The notes: generated by a model from the sequence alone, not told the origin. 64,000 nucleotides of DNA from Asterella californica (GCA_036924285.1 JAYKYS010000014.1:5580001-5644000), one strand, 5' to 3'; positions 20,809-33,271 are shown, counted from the stretch's first letter. Program-made: numbers and translations.

Positions 20809-23800
20809 GATTTTACTTTTTGAAACGATGTGAATTATAAATAATTGTTAACATTAAACATTCTCTCCATTTGAATCTCCTCTAGTGTCACAACTATTTT
20901 TTACATCTAGTCGTGTCACGACAGCTTTCTCTCTGTCCATTCATCACGAAATTAGTTAAGTGAACGAGCGCATTAATACTTTAATACATATTATAATTCC
21001 GGTAACCAAAATATTAGGTTTAATTAACATTTATTTGCCATCTCGTTAACCCACTTGAGGCTCGTTTTGTTCCGTAGACCACCCTGAGATGATATAAGAC
21101 CGCACCCATTATATTCGGACGATAAAGGGTCCATGGAAAGCGGCCGTAAGATTTTGTCAGGGTTAGGGACGTCAGTGCCGAAAAGACTTTCTTTCCCGAC
21201 CGGACCCTCAAGGTCCCAGCTAACTCGATGTAGTTCCGACGCAAGACGGGACATATGCTGATGTCAGAACATGCGAAAGTACTCGAACGCTACTGTATTG
21301 TTGAGTCCAGTGGGTGTACTCTCAACTCTCTCCAGTGATGACTCTCTTGGCATGATCTGCACAAAGTCACGAATTCCCATTCCCATTGCCACGAGAGGAG
21401 ATGATGAGCAAAGCAAAGCAAGAGAACAAGGAGGACACTATCTACAGTAAAAGCATCCGAATGGTGGAAAGTGATTATGACATGCAGATAGCACTTACAG
21501 ACTGTGGAGGTCAAGGTACCAACAATCTTACCATGAGACGGATAGCCAATTCTACCATATCGTTTGTGGAGACTGGAGAGGAATGCCTGTTAAATGACTT
21601 ACCAAGTAGTGGCGTTGATTATCTTCGTACCTACATGTACTTCGGGAGTCAGTCAAGGTATAGCATCCGGTTTACCGCATCCCGGCCCGGTTATGCTTTT
21701 GACAAGAAGCTATGGAGGAAGCTTGAAGCGAAATGACTTTCCTCTCTCGCCGACCCAAGGTTCCTGCAATAGTATAGTATATGTAGAAAGTTCTTGCCAC
21801 AAGTTCTTGGGGGTGGCATTCGAGGACACCCACATGAAGCATCAGAGGGCGGCTAAACGTTGTGAACTCCCAAGATTGAAACCAAAAAGCTGAAACGAGA
21901 TCCACGGTGGGAGAAAGAGAGCAGGACAGTCGATGGAAACTTCAAACGAGAGCTAAGGTTTGTCATGATTTTTCCTTCGCTTTCGCATGGGTTGCTCTCG
22001 ACCGCACCCGATAACAAATCAGCAAGGTGAGCATCTTGTAACGTCCCTCCCTCCGTTTACACGAGGTATTTTTCCGAGTTGGACTTGCTCCCACTGATAT
22101 TCGAAGCGTGCGAGAACGAAACAACGCCTTTGTTTCTTGCCCCCATGCGAAAAGAGCTTCGTTGACACCAGTGTAGGTAAATGATTGAGACCCACGCGCC
22201 AACAACAGTGTGGGAAACGTTCGCAAGAATGGACACTCGTGAATTTTGTGTTATGCGTGCCCTAGAATCTCGTTCGTACACCAACTTTAAAATTGTGTTT
22301 TGTTCCAGTATGCTTCGGGATTATGAGTAGGTGTGTGTCCAAGAATATCGCTTGATAAGTTTACATTACGTACGCTTGCGCCATGCGCCGGAAGGAGCGA
22401 TTATTGTAATTTAGGGTTACGAACTCTACAGTTTACACTTGTGAACTTTTCCCACCAGTTCACTGGCGAAGAATGCCTTTTTGGATTTCCTTCAGAGATT
22501 TTTCTCCAGGAAAGTACTTACCTCTTTTGTTCGCCAAAAGTATAGCAGATCTCGTCGTGCCGTAGAAAGCCATGGCCCACAGCTTTCTGATCAAGTAAAG
22601 GTAAGCAACATTCTGTTTCGCCTTCATACCAAGAGATTACTCCCCCAAAACCTAAATGGAAACTTTCCGGAAGGTAAGAAAACTTCTGAGAAACGAAGTC
22701 AGTATCGCTTTTCTAGTCCATTCTATTGCTTTCCTCCATATGGCAGCTACATCAACATCAATTAATTTTCTACTGGGAATGTGAGGAACTTGTATGGGAA
22801 CTTTGAATGAATGATGCCATCAGCGTAAGACGGAGTAAATCATCACAGCACTACTTCTGGACTCCTAGTCGACCTCCTGAACTCCCGGGTGAACCATTTC
22901 AACTGATTCTCACTTATACTTGACTATGTGGTGGTCCTGTTGAATACTATAGGTTTCCTCTCTTTAAGCTTCATAATATTCTATAACGATGCTTCAGAAA
23001 TTTACTTGACCACACCCTTAATATGCTTGTTATGCTTGATTTCACCTTTGATTGACAATAGCATGTTTATTGTAATGTGATTACGTTGCACAAGACAAGT
23101 AAGAAAATCATACTGGTGTATTTGGATAAATTGGACTTATATGACACATCCTAACACTCCAAGCTTACATTTTCTCATCTGAACATTGTAATTTTTGTTA
23201 CGAGTGGAAGTCTGAGTCGTCTTAATACACCCATTGCTAAGGACTATACATAAAACTTCATGGAAAACCACTCTTTGCATAAACTGATAAGACATCTCAT
23301 AGCAACGTTTCAACATTAGCATTATCATGTTTGAATCTACACAAGATAAATAAATATCGTTATAGTCACAGTTTTCTGTGTAACCAACTGTTTGATTATA
23401 ACATGCTTTCACTGCTTTCTCTTTAGGACGCCTGTCGGCAAAATGTCGGATACTTCAACACTAGTTGCCGAACTTTCCCGGACAGATCTTTTTCCCGGGA
23501 AGGGATATATGCAAATAAGCATCGCCAACCGCTTTTGAGTAACTTTCGCTTCTTTTCTTTTATCGAACAAAGATGTAAGTGTTATATAGAAACTCTATAA
23601 TAAATTATTATAAAAAAAGAATACATTATTTATAAATATTAAATAATAACTAAACTTGAAGCTGCAAACGTATCTAGACATAACCTATATAGGCTGACTT
23701 ACACCTTACAAGAACTACAAACGCGAAAGCTTGTTAACAAGGAGATACGCTTGTAATGGAATTACGGAACTATACATTAGCAATTTTTTAGATTTCTTTT

Positions 23801-24010
23801 TTTCTTTTTTTTTAGGTTATCATAACAATTTTATTTGTCCGTTCTCGCTATTTTCTTCCACTATATCCGTCCGTTTCGCTATATTACAAAATAATCTCTA
23901 TTCCTTTCAAGTTTTTATAATCGACGTATAGCTATGCTACTGCATAGCAACACAAATATAATAATTAAATTTAGATATTGATTATCTAATAATTTCAAAT
24001 TTCTACACTC

Positions 24011-24028
24011 TTCCATCTTCAGATGGAA
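24011..24028. repeat. Dispersed hairpin, copy A
   Basis: TTCCATC-TTCA-GATGGAA forms a 7-bp stem, followed by a GGTGAATA motif. Related hairpins with the same flank occur at 27633-27658 and 52256-52281, so this looks like a shared end structure of one repeat family. Confidence 0.5.
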
Positions 24029-24496
24029 TCGGTGAATAAGTAACTGAATATCCGCAAATAAGAAATACCACGCGGAAAATTGGGGTAAGCAAAGCTACAT
24101 CGTAATATTCATCGAGATACTTCTCCGTCCAGCTTCGTATCGCTCCTCAGGTACGCCGGGAAAAGAAGTTGAATCGAGCAGGAAAAGCGGAAGAAAGAAT
24201 GCGTCTGTTTTTCTTCATGTACGTATAAAAGAATGAAAGGCCTGCACCTGGTCACGGAGAAAGACGAAGATCCTGTGGCTTAGAGATTCCAAACTACAGG
24301 AGGGTCCGCAAGATCCCGCTGATGAAGGAAGCACGCCGGAGCTTTTATGGTAGGTGAAAGAAAGGTGTTGTCAATTATCCACCCCGTTCGTCTTTGGATG
24401 GAACTTTGCTCGCCAAGCTCTTTCTGGTAACATACTTGTTGAATTTCCGTCCGACTCTATGGCAAGACGATCTCTCTCGACAGTCATATATGCAGC

Positions 24497-24558
24497 GCTC
24501 GGGGCTAACCGGTATTCTTTGTATTTTCAACCGGTTGGAATTCTGAAAAGTCGAGTTG
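24497..24558 (+). repeat. 62-bp dispersed repeat, copy 1
   Basis: This begins GCTCGGGGCTAACCGG and ends AAAAGTCGAGTTG. The same 62-base layout recurs at 61926-61987 with only scattered substitutions. It contains a split palindrome, AACCGG...CAACCGGTTGG. The element class is unknown. Confidence 0.8.
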
Positions 24559-25432
24559 AAATGGTGTTCAATTGGATATTTTGTAGATTAAAGTTTTACA
24601 ATACTACAAGTTACTTGCTAAGAAATCTGGGAAGATCAATAAATGACTGGAAATATTGGTTAACGTCCATTGCCGTCGAATAATTTCCAGTTCCCCAAAC
24701 TTTTTACCCCGAGCAGTGCATATATGTAACCAAACTTTATTGGTTATATTTCTTTATAAATCAATATTAATATTCAATAAATTCACAAAATCTCACGGCA
24801 AGATCTCAGAAGCACCGCACAACGCTACCAAAGGAGGGAAGAGGTGAAAAAGACTTGAATTATGACCAAACTATTTCGCCAAACCATTTAATCATAAGTT
24901 TAAAAGTGAACATGTACTTTGTTTACAGTTAATTTATACTGGAGGTGAATCCAGTTTCGCTTAGTTTTCTCTTTTGAGTTTATTGTTTTTCGGACGACAT
25001 TCGTCTTCATTTAGATTTCGCTTAGAACCTTGTCCGTCGGATTTGACTTAACTGCCTAACCTCTTGTTAACCATGTTCCCACCATATCCAGCAAGGCTAA
25101 TCAAACAAGGCTAAAGAGTGCGACAAAGAGAGTTGCTACCAACTCCTGGTCCTTCAAAGTTAATAGATGAATATGCATTCTCTATTAACTTCTGAGAACT
25201 TTTGTTTGTTTATTTATTACTATCAAGGAAATATATAAGTGTTAAATAAAAAATATATATTAAGTAGATGTAAAAGAGTAAAAGTTCTATGGACATTATT
25301 TATTAGCCCATGCTTGGTAACACATTGAGAGCAGGAGAAAAATCATAAGTGTTGACTCTGCTCTCGCGCTTCAGAAAATATAAGACCGAGAAATTATACT
25401 CATGAATACATTAATTTACTCATATTTTCAAT

Positions 25433-25472
25433 TTAATATTTAACCCTTTCTGCCAGAAGGGTTAAGTATTAA
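25433..25472. repeat. 16-bp-arm hairpin
   Basis: TTAATATTTAACCCTT pairs with AAGGGTTAAGTATTAA with one mismatch, around TCTGCCAG. A related hairpin lies at 51018-51059, and the surrounding AT-rich sequence resembles 27.4-27.6 kb, so these appear to be ends of one AT-rich transposon family. Confidence 0.7.
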
Positions 25473-26189
25473 ACTAAACGAACATGCATATTTCTTCTCT
25501 TCCGAACTCAGAAAAAGGGTGACTATCAATGTGTATACTTTCAAGATAAACCTCATTGAAGTTTCACTTTGAAAGATTTGTAGTTAAAATGTAATATTCA
25601 GAGTCAGCTAATTATCACTTATACCCTGAATATCCAACCGCTGGTGTCTTCATAACAATGAATGTGCCTGCAATATCAACTCCGTGGATCTCTTGCTCGC
25701 TTGTTATGTATCAGAAAAAAAATGTATTTGAATTCCTATATAAAGCTGATCGGAAAAGATAAATTTATCTCTAAATGTTAAATTGATAATCGGATCTGCG
25801 ATACAAGAAGATCCAAACATAAACCGTAAGGAGAGCGTGACCAAACATTCTTCCCAAACTACATATCCGAAAGGTTACTCACAAACACGTCACACCTCAT
25901 TGCAATTTTCATTTATTACCTAAAATAAATAAAACCCTTGCATATTTACCTGATGGAGGAAGTGAATAATAAACAAAAAAGACGCCTTTTTGCGATAACC
26001 AACATGAAAGAAAAATAGAAAGTATTTTCTAACATTCACTCGAGCTCCCTCGTTAGAAGCCACTCATGGAAGTGCACTGACTAAAACCATTCCACGATTT
26101 CAACATACACACAATTCTCCTTTTCTGGAATCCACTCTCTTTCTTTGATAGTCACGAGCATACTCCTCGTTTCACAAGCAAAGATATTA

Positions 26190-26555
26190 GGGGGTGTCAA
26201 AGTTGAGATGATTCTGAAATATCCGAGAGCCGCTGGCATGAGTTACGGCTTCGGCCAGACTGCGGCCAGTGTTTCATGCGGACAACTCCTGAGGTATCCG
26301 TAGGAAAATACCGCAGGCATTTTCTTAACGGCTATTCACTGGTTTTTTCTGCTTTTTTTGCAATAGATTCTCTGCTGCTGAGAGTACTTATCTTCAGAGT
26401 ACAAATGAAAAAATAATCAATGATAAAATCTTGATGTTCAGTCACAGACGCGACGCAGAATGAGCCGCGGTTCTATACAAACTTATCTGTGATAATTTTA
26501 CGGCCAGTTACTTCTTTGCCGTTGAAGAATCTTTCCTCTGAACTTTGACACCCCC
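26190..26555 (+). mobile_element. MITE, family member 1 (366 bp)
   Basis: Terminal inverted repeats: GGGGGTGTCAAAGTT on the left and AACTTTGACACCCCC on the right, a perfect 15-bp match. Both sides are flanked by TATTA (26185-26189 and 26556-26560), which could be a 5-bp target duplication or a TA duplication inside a preferred TAWTA site. The interior has no ORF. It shares blocks with the elements at 30586 and 33272, for example the TTCGGCCAGACTGCGG region, GTGTTTCATGCGG and GGCATTTTCTTAA. It is non-autonomous; no matching transposase was found in the window. The terminus recalls Tourist/PIF-like ends (GGGGTGT...), but the flank does not fit a clean TTA duplication. Confidence 0.9.
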
Positions 26556-27514
26556 TATTAGCAGGTGTTAAACTTGGAACCTTTCTAAGAGATTCCTCGT
26601 CTGCGGGCTTCGAGCAGATGTGCATAGGCGTTTCAATCGTGAGCGGTGTCAGTAGGAAAGTGTCAACGTAAGCTATGAATTTCTTGTGTCAATATCAAAA
26701 AATAATTAATGGAGAAATGATTTTTTCTACTCTAAATCTCACTTCACTGTGAACCATAATCTTAGACAAAATTACCCGATTTGTTGTGACAATTTTTCTC
26801 ATGTCGATTATTAGAAAAATCTTTACGTTTAATTTTGACATAAAATAACATACATACAAGTGAGAAAAACCCTCACAGTAGAATACAAGGCTAAACGTTA
26901 TAATTCCGCTTTTCGGTTAACAACTTTAGGGATGAATGGTTCGTTCACAAAAGAAGGTTTTACTTGTACATCCCCGAACCGTAGTGCTATTTCGGTTCAC
27001 CGAACAATAAACAATTCAACTATAAGCGATCAGTTTGCATAATGTTGTGAATACAGGGAGATTAGTGAGAAAATTATGCAGGGTGTGAAGCTAAAAGATA
27101 AAACTTTAGTTTTCATTAGGTTAAGTGGTTGAGGCGCTAAACCCTGTTTTAGCTTCTGTTATTTACATGCAACAAGAACATTAGTAAAATTAATACTTCT
27201 TGTCTTGAGCGCGTGAAACGCAATCATAAATATCAGACAAGAAGTGACATTGATAATACCTCGAGTTCAAAAAATAAATTTTAATTTTGTTTTAAATTAA
27301 TTATTCACTTCTGGTCTAAGCGACCTGAAATAACAGAGATAAACTACGGTCAATATGCATGCTGGATGAATTCCGGGGAACTTTGCTCGCTTCATGTTAT
27401 TTGGAATATATATAGATGTTAAGTAAAAAATATATAATAAATAAATATAAAGAATTAAAATATTATATGTTACCCATGTTTGGAAAAGAAGAGTAAAATA
27501 GAACCATAAGTGTT
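26556..27514. other. Intergenic, AT-rich, no gene recognised
   Basis: A 60-codon frame at 26860-27042 has no family resemblance. From about 27380 on, the sequence resembles 25.2 kb (GGAATATATATAGATGTTAAG / GAAATATATAAGTGTTAAAT), which indicates two diverged copies of one AT-rich repeat. Confidence 0.45.
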
Positions 27515-27559
27515 GGATTCTCGGACTTGTACCTTCAGAAGGTACAAGTCCGAGAATCC
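27515..27559. repeat. 45-bp near-perfect palindrome
   Basis: GGATTCTCGGACTTGTACCT... is followed after one central A by its exact reverse complement, giving 22-base arms. It sits in an AT-rich repeat. The equivalent spot in the related repeat near 25350 keeps only a degraded version (GTGTTGACTCTGCTCTCGCG). Such perfection suggests recent formation or conversion. As RNA it would form a tight hairpin with almost no loop. Confidence 0.95.
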
Positions 27560-27632
27560 ACAGTCGTTAAATCATTAATATACTCTGATGTAATATCTAA
27601 CCTTTTCATTATATTAACCACCTGTATATTTG

Positions 27633-27658
27633 CCTCTTCCATCGAAAGATGGAGGAGG
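27633..27658. repeat. Dispersed GAAA-loop hairpin, copy B
   Basis: CCTCTTCCATC-GAAA-GATGGAGGAGG: an 11-bp stem with one G-T pair around a GAAA tetraloop, followed by GTGAATATGCAAG. It is shared with 24011 and 52256. Confidence 0.65.
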
Positions 27659-27659
27659 T

Positions 27660-28420
27660 GAATATGCAAGTGCTCTGAATATCCGGTCAGTGATCGAATT
27701 CCTCGACTCCCACGCATTTTGACTAGAGGAGAGTTAGCAGGAGGTTTCCAGGTGGTCGGACGTACTGTAGGGACGTTTAACGTGCCATGGTGCCCAATAC
27801 CCGTTGCCTCCTGCCCCGCCCGATACCCTCCCCTAACCTACAACTCAACACTGTATCGTCTCTGGAGTCAGAACCCAACGAGACTCTGGACAAGTAAATC
27901 AGATCACTGTGTGGGGGAGTTTGGGGACGTTGAACGGGGATGTACAAGTAAAAGGTCTCTGACTTGCAATAACGGTCGTGTTAAGAGTTCCGACGGGGGA
28001 ATACTCGGAATATACTCTTACTCCGCTACAAAGGGAAGTTTCCGACACCAAAACCAGTGAAAGTCACCGGTAGCAATTCCAGTAGCCTATATCCGGGGAG
28101 TTTTAGCTTATCAAGAATGTAGACCTTTGATTGAATGGACGTTCATCCACACTGCGGTTTTTTACTTTAACAGGCTCCATTTCGTTAAAATCTACTATAA
28201 CGGATCTCAAACTTCTTATCGTTTTTTGAACAGTCCCTCAGCCAGTTTCCCAGTCACTGTTTCCAGTTTCGTTGTACTTTCAGTCCTAGTCAACCTGTAA
28301 TCCACCATGAATGTCACGCGAGGTCATACTCATTCCAAGAAGTAAAAATCTGTGTCCGAATTCAAACATGCTTGAAGAGAGAAAATTAGCACGAAAATGA
28401 AAAGCTCTAGCTATGAAGAG
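27660..28420. other. Intergenic, no gene recognised
   Basis: A 113-codon frame at 27719-28060 has no recognisable motifs and an amino-acid make-up typical of chance frames. Composition is balanced. Confidence 0.35.
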
Positions 28421-28632
28421 TTGGTGTTATCGAAGATCAGTGTCCCAAGTGGTTTAGCCTACAATTATTTACGAGAAAGGAAGTGGGCTCAATCCCTTGA
28501 GTGCAGGGTTGGAGATGCATGCTACTGCAAATTGTTAATGAAGCTTTTGGTCCGAGCCACCGCTGTGGTGGACTCACATGGATACTCCCCTAGTCCTCGC
28601 AGACCCCAAGGGACAGATAATATCATTTATTA
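28421..28632 (+). mobile_element. SINE-like repeat, copy 1
   Basis: It has an A-box-like AGTGGTTTAGCC, then GGGCTCAATCCC as a B-box-like element about 45 bases later, then a body (GCATGCTACTGCAAATTG, GACTCACATGGATACTCCCC) ending in ATCATTTATTATT. A second diverged copy lies at 28741-28959. The promoter layout and ~210-base length fit a tRNA-derived SINE. It is not a functional tRNA. Confidence 0.55.
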
Positions 28633-28740
28633 TTTATGTGAATGAAGTGTATGAACTTTTTAGGAGTCGAGCAATAAACATCAAGAGAGTGAGAAGAGAT
28701 GAACATGGCGATGTGGTATGGAAGTTAGCAGAGCAAGCAT

Positions 28741-28959
28741 CGTTATTACCGAAGATATCGAAGATTGTTGTCTCAAGTGGTTCAGTTTACATTCCTCTAA
28801 GAAAAAGATCGTGGATTCAATCTCTCGTAGCACGGTTGGAAGTGCATGCTGTTGTAAACTATTAATGAAGCTTCTCGTCAGAATCACGCTGTGATAGGAC
28901 TCATATGGATATTCTCATGTTCCTCGGAGACCTCAAGAGACAGGTAACATCATTTATTC
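28741..28959 (+). mobile_element. SINE-like repeat, copy 2
   Basis: This aligns along its length with 28421-28632: CAAGTGGTTCAG (A-box-like), GTGGATTCAATCTC (B-box-like), GTGCATGCTGTTGTAAAC, GGACTCATATGGATATTCTC and the ATCATTTATT end. By eye the two copies are roughly three-quarters identical. They are in the same orientation about 110 bases apart, so they arose either by tandem insertion or by an old local duplication. Confidence 0.55.
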
Positions 28960-29370
28960 TCAAGCAATCGTCTCCCGTGGCATCCTCCGTGGCTTACCAG
29001 GTCCACTAGGACTTACAGTCCAACGAAAAATGACGGGAAAAAGAACCAAATGCCGGTTGAAGAAACGAGACGAAGTTTGGGGTCCGTTCTAGTAAACTTT
29101 AACGAATTGAGAATTGTTCAAGTAAATAACCCTCCACAATGCAAGGCTCATGTAGAGTTCACGTCATACCAACAATTACATAATACTGCGCAGTGAACAG
29201 TTTTTCCCGAAAAGATCAGAAGATTATACATTTTAGTTTTTATTTTCCGCTTCACGAGAGATTTCACTGTGAAATGATTTTGAACATCCAGAGTCAGAGA
29301 TATGTATATTTTTATTGTATATTAAATATTTTTATTTTGCAATAATTTATTCTCGAATACGTGAACCGTT

Positions 29371-29552
29371 TTCGAAAGACACTGCACAGTTTTAGAGAGT
29401 GACAACGATATCTTCTGCAGTCGCAGTCTCAAACCATCTCCCTGTGATAGTTTTTAAATATGAAACCATGATACTGCGTAGTTTTAGATTGTGACAAGGA
29501 TGTCTTCTGTAGTCGCAGTCTCGAACCATCTCACCGTGATGGTCATTTTTGT
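29371..29552. repeat. ~95-bp tandem duplication
   Basis: Two adjacent copies share CACTGCACAGTTTTAGAGAG / TACTGCGTAGTTTTAGATTG, GATATCTTCTGCAGTCGCAG / GATGTCTTCTGTAGTCGCAG and CAAACCATCTCCCTGTGAT / CGAACCATCTCACCGTGAT. Copy 1 is about 29371-29456 and copy 2 about 29466-29552. They differ by scattered substitutions. No coding content is recognised. Confidence 0.8.
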
Positions 29553-30585
29553 CTTTGTGATGTGAACGCCACCTCAACCCTAGCATGTCCTTTCTGACCT
29601 GAGCTAGTAAGATAGAGTTACCAAATGATGGTTCAGATTTAAGGTTGTCCACATAATTCACTTTATCTTGAGTTAATGGGTGATTACATGTATTAACCTT
29701 AATCTACTGAAAATTCTAAATTAGTTCTAATTAGTTTTAATCTTCAAAATTACACCTAAAACTTTATCTTTACATATAACCCTACCTGTTATCCTCTGTA
29801 AACCCTATTTATGATCTCTAAACCCTAAACCTGCGGGTATTATAAACCATATTACTTTAACTCCGAAACTAAAAAGAAAAGGAAGGAAACCAGAAACAAG
29901 CTCGTGGGGAGCTTGTTTGCCCATGAACATGAAATATGGTCCTATAGAAGGGTACTAGGGCGGCACGGTATTATCTTCACGACACACTAGAGTTAAACCG
30001 CATCAGCAGTTTCAAAACTGTAGAAGGTAATTTTCAGGTGTATAGTATAGGGTTGGTAATAAGCAATCGCTCAGATTGTTCATAGTTTCAGTTTCACGAA
30101 TAGGTTGAAAGTGTGAGATGTAGTTTCTCGTATTTGCGAAGAGAGGTTTTGGCCGATCAATTGAGTTTCATATGTGCAGTTTTGGACACGGCACGTCGTA
30201 TATCAAAACTGTTACTGCATAAACTGCCAGAGGCTCGAGGACTCCAAAATTATACCTAGAATGCACACTATATGTAAATGCCACTCGTTTACTCGATGCT
30301 ACATCGACACTAGAGATTTTCGGACGATGATACCCAAGCTGTGAAAATCGAATTGCAATGCAAGAAAAAAATTTCACGCTTACAACTCCCATGAACACGA
30401 CCATGTCAGCAAAGAGTGATCGGATCTCAGTCGGTGGACAGTAAGAATCGAGAGATGTAGCACTAGAAAGCAAAGATCTCAAAAGAGTATCGTTTATAAT
30501 ACCCCGCCCACAAAACCATGGATATATTTTATTCTCAAATATCAAAACGACTAGATAAAACCCGCTGGTGAACATACCAGTATTA
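29553..30585. other. Intergenic with telo-box
   Basis: AAACCCTAAAC at 29820-29830 is a plant telo-box. AACCCT also occurs at about 29777 and 29800, so this may be an eroded interstitial telomere-type tract or a promoter element. No gene was found next to it. The frame at 30168-30575 (minus) has no recognisable family. Confidence 0.4.
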
Positions 30586-30939
30586 GGGGTGTCAAAGTTA
30601 GTAACTTTTCATAAAGATTTTACATCCGTGGGAAGAAGTTATTACTTCGGTCAAACTTTGGGAGGCGTTTCGTGCGGTAGATCCGGAAGTACCCATAGAA
30701 CAACGCCTGCGGACATTTTCTTAATTATCATTTATTTATTTTGTTTGTTTATTTTTACAATAAAATATTTATTACGTTGAATAATTATTTTTGAGTGTCA
30801 AAAAAAAAATAATTATGATGTCTGAATCACAATTGCGACCCAGACTCGTCGTGATTCCATACAAAATTAACTCATGTGAAATTACAATTATTTCTTTGTT
30901 CACCGTTGAAAAATCTTTATCTTTCAACTTTAACACCTC
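30586..30939 (+). mobile_element. MITE, family member 2 (354 bp)
   Basis: Left end GGGGTGTCAAAGTT, right end AACTTTAACACCTC (imperfect inverted repeats), flanked on both sides by TATTA (30581-30585 and 30940-30944). It is in the same orientation as the element at 26190 and shares TTACTTCGGTCAAACTTTGG, GCGTTTCGTGCGG, CATTTTCTTAA and, near the right end, TTCCATACAAAATTAACTC and CACCGTTGAAAAATCTTTA. It is more diverged than member 1. No ORF. Confidence 0.85.
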
Positions 30940-30944
30940 TATTA

Positions 30945-33266
30945 CCTTATTCCCGTAACACCATAACTATAAGCTGATAGAGGGGCAGAGAACGTAAACA
31001 AGTTGCTGTAGGGCGGAAATGCATGATTCCGTCAGTGGGATGATCCGCGTCACAGTCTCACAAAACGCCAAGATGGACGGAAGTCATAACGAGAGAACCA
31101 CCGCAAACTGGGACAAGAACCGAGACTTGCATGCTTTTCGTCGGCAATTACAGTTGTCTTGCACCGACTCCGGCGGTGCTATCATTCCCCTCAACAAGCA
31201 CGTTACATACATACACTTTCTTTCTCAGATATACGTATGAGATACGTACGGAGATCTGAGTACAGAAGTAAACTATGTGGTCGTCCGCGCGTTGGCGGGA
31301 CCGTTTCCGTCATGAGCGCGCCTTGTCCCCCGCGACGACGTCACTTTTCCAATCATAGCAAATTTTCGAATCATTTCCACATCACTGTGGTCAAAGGAGA
31401 GGTACAGTACCCGGTAACTGCAGTACGTACATGAAACACCGTAATTTGTTGCAAGGTAGAAGGAGACTGTTGATGCTCGATGAGGCTCATTCAGTGAATG
31501 TCATTCACTAGGATTCACTGCATCTGGGGAAAAACGATTAATTTTAATTAATAATCTAATAAAACAGCACACCAACACTTGGCAAAATATATATAAGAAA
31601 TCATATGGTTGGTCACAACTTTAACAACTTGAAAATTCTTGAGCAACGATTTCACATCACTTTTGGGGATAAAAAAGAATTGACCTTGTTTGGATGATTT
31701 ATTGGACGAGTAAACCTAATATATAGAAAAGTCGATTAATCGTATCAGTGATGACGAAAGTCATAATTAATTCTATTTTACAAAAAATGTGATAAGAAAA
31801 TAGACATCGTGATGTTTATTTTACACAAGATTGAATTTCTTTACCAGGTTTTTTGCCTGGAGCATCTGGAGGAAGTCATTTTTGGCATATGGTTGCTTAA
31901 CTGGAATTTTCGGAGATTACTCTGTTTTACAATTTAGTGCTGGATCTTTAGCTCATCCATGGGATAACACTTTTGGTGCTTTCGGTTGTTGATGCTTTGG
32001 GAAGATATCTTAGAGACTTCGTGTGTAAACATGTGTAACTTAATCAGTACTAGTGAGTAATCTTAATTAGTAATATTAGTAATTATAAACTTGTTAATTC
32101 TCTACTTTTTAGATTATAAACAGAAGTAAAAAGTGTTCTTCGCAGGTTTTCCCATAAACTATCATACGACGAATGAACAAAGTTCACAAAAAGTAAAAGT
32201 AACTAACCGATTCGATGTTTTGTGTTGCACTGCAGAATCCATGGGTACAGTTATACTCATACGGAGAGAGTGTTGATTGTGAGCGCGAAAAGAGCACCTC
32301 TTGAATTCTGAAGCGCGAAGGATCCTTGAGCTGTACTTGATGACTGCCTGATATGCACGAGCTCACCACTGGCATAGTTTGCGATGGTACTTCATAGATC
32401 CGTGGTCTTGAGAAATCAGCATTTATTTCGATGCCTTTTCAGCTGATCCTGCAAAACACTCACATGCAAAGACTTCAACGGACTTTAGCTGAATCATTCT
32501 TTATGTGACAGGAAGTGACCTAATCTAAATCTTCAGTGAGATTCTAACCTTTAAAGTAAGGTCCTTCTGTTTATCAGAATCATATCAACAAGATATAAGT
32601 GATGATCCAAAGATATGACTTCTGGGTTCTAAACACTATAAATGAATCAAACAATGGTTAGAGAATCTGAAATCTCGAGAGGATTGCATGATCCAACTCC
32701 TGTATAAACTAACCTTCCGTTTTATAGGAAAAATTTTCGACGATATGTACGTGATTTTTGTATGATATTTAGAGTATGATGGCGGTTGGACTTTTACGAG
32801 GGATGGCTAACTGAAGTGTTGGAACAGCTAACTGGCTTGGGAAACGTAGTGGAGACTTCTCACCTCATACACAAATAGTAACGTTTCTGCCAAGCTCCCA
32901 GTGAGCTCGAGAGTGAGGCATAATTCATGATACTTTTGAGCCTACTAGAAGCCAAATGGGTTCAGTGATCTTGTAAGTATTAACACCGTTTTCGGGTCAC
33001 TAATTCTCAAGAAGTTTTAGTCTGCTAGTCGGGGTATACATAAAGAATCAGAGTGTGCATCGCGATGTGAGTCGAAGGAACGACACATCATCTAAAATGA
33101 CTTATGAGTAATGGTTAACATTTAACTGGATATAACTTGAAGAATATGTCATACTAACCTGCTGGAATCCCTCACTGACTTACCTTTTCACGTGATTCTC
33201 ACCCAACCATCAGAAAGTCCTCGACTGAGAGACTGACGGTCGAATAACAGAGTAAGAGCTGTGAAA
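30945..33266. other. Intergenic, no gene recognised
   Basis: Frames at 31019-31434 (+) show no family. Around 31840-32000 the + strand gives short protein-like phrases, but with stops in all frames. The remainder is AT-rich spacer. Confidence 0.4.
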
Positions 33267-33271
33267 TAATA

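Larger units (their letters stand above)
20809..26189. other. Repeat-rich intergenic region
   Basis: No gene is recognised. It alternates between balanced segments (20.9-22.8 kb, 24.0-24.6 kb) and AT-rich ones. A 116-codon frame at 21386-21736 has no family match that I can see. TATAAAAG at 24224 is TATA-like, but no convincing gene follows. Dispersed repeats and hairpins are annotated separately. Confidence 0.4.

Noticed and set aside
21020..21254. Overlapping minus-strand frames of 74-76 codons
   Set aside because: Two frames are open over the same bases and neither has recognisable features; probably a GC-richer repeat fragment.
25433..25472. Bacterial-type terminator
   Set aside because: The hairpin is part of a dispersed AT-rich repeat in a plant nuclear context; rho-independent termination does not apply.
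28440..28510. Possible tRNA gene
   Set aside because: Same reasoning: internal promoter motifs without a cloverleaf, and a second diverged copy downstream, fit a SINE.
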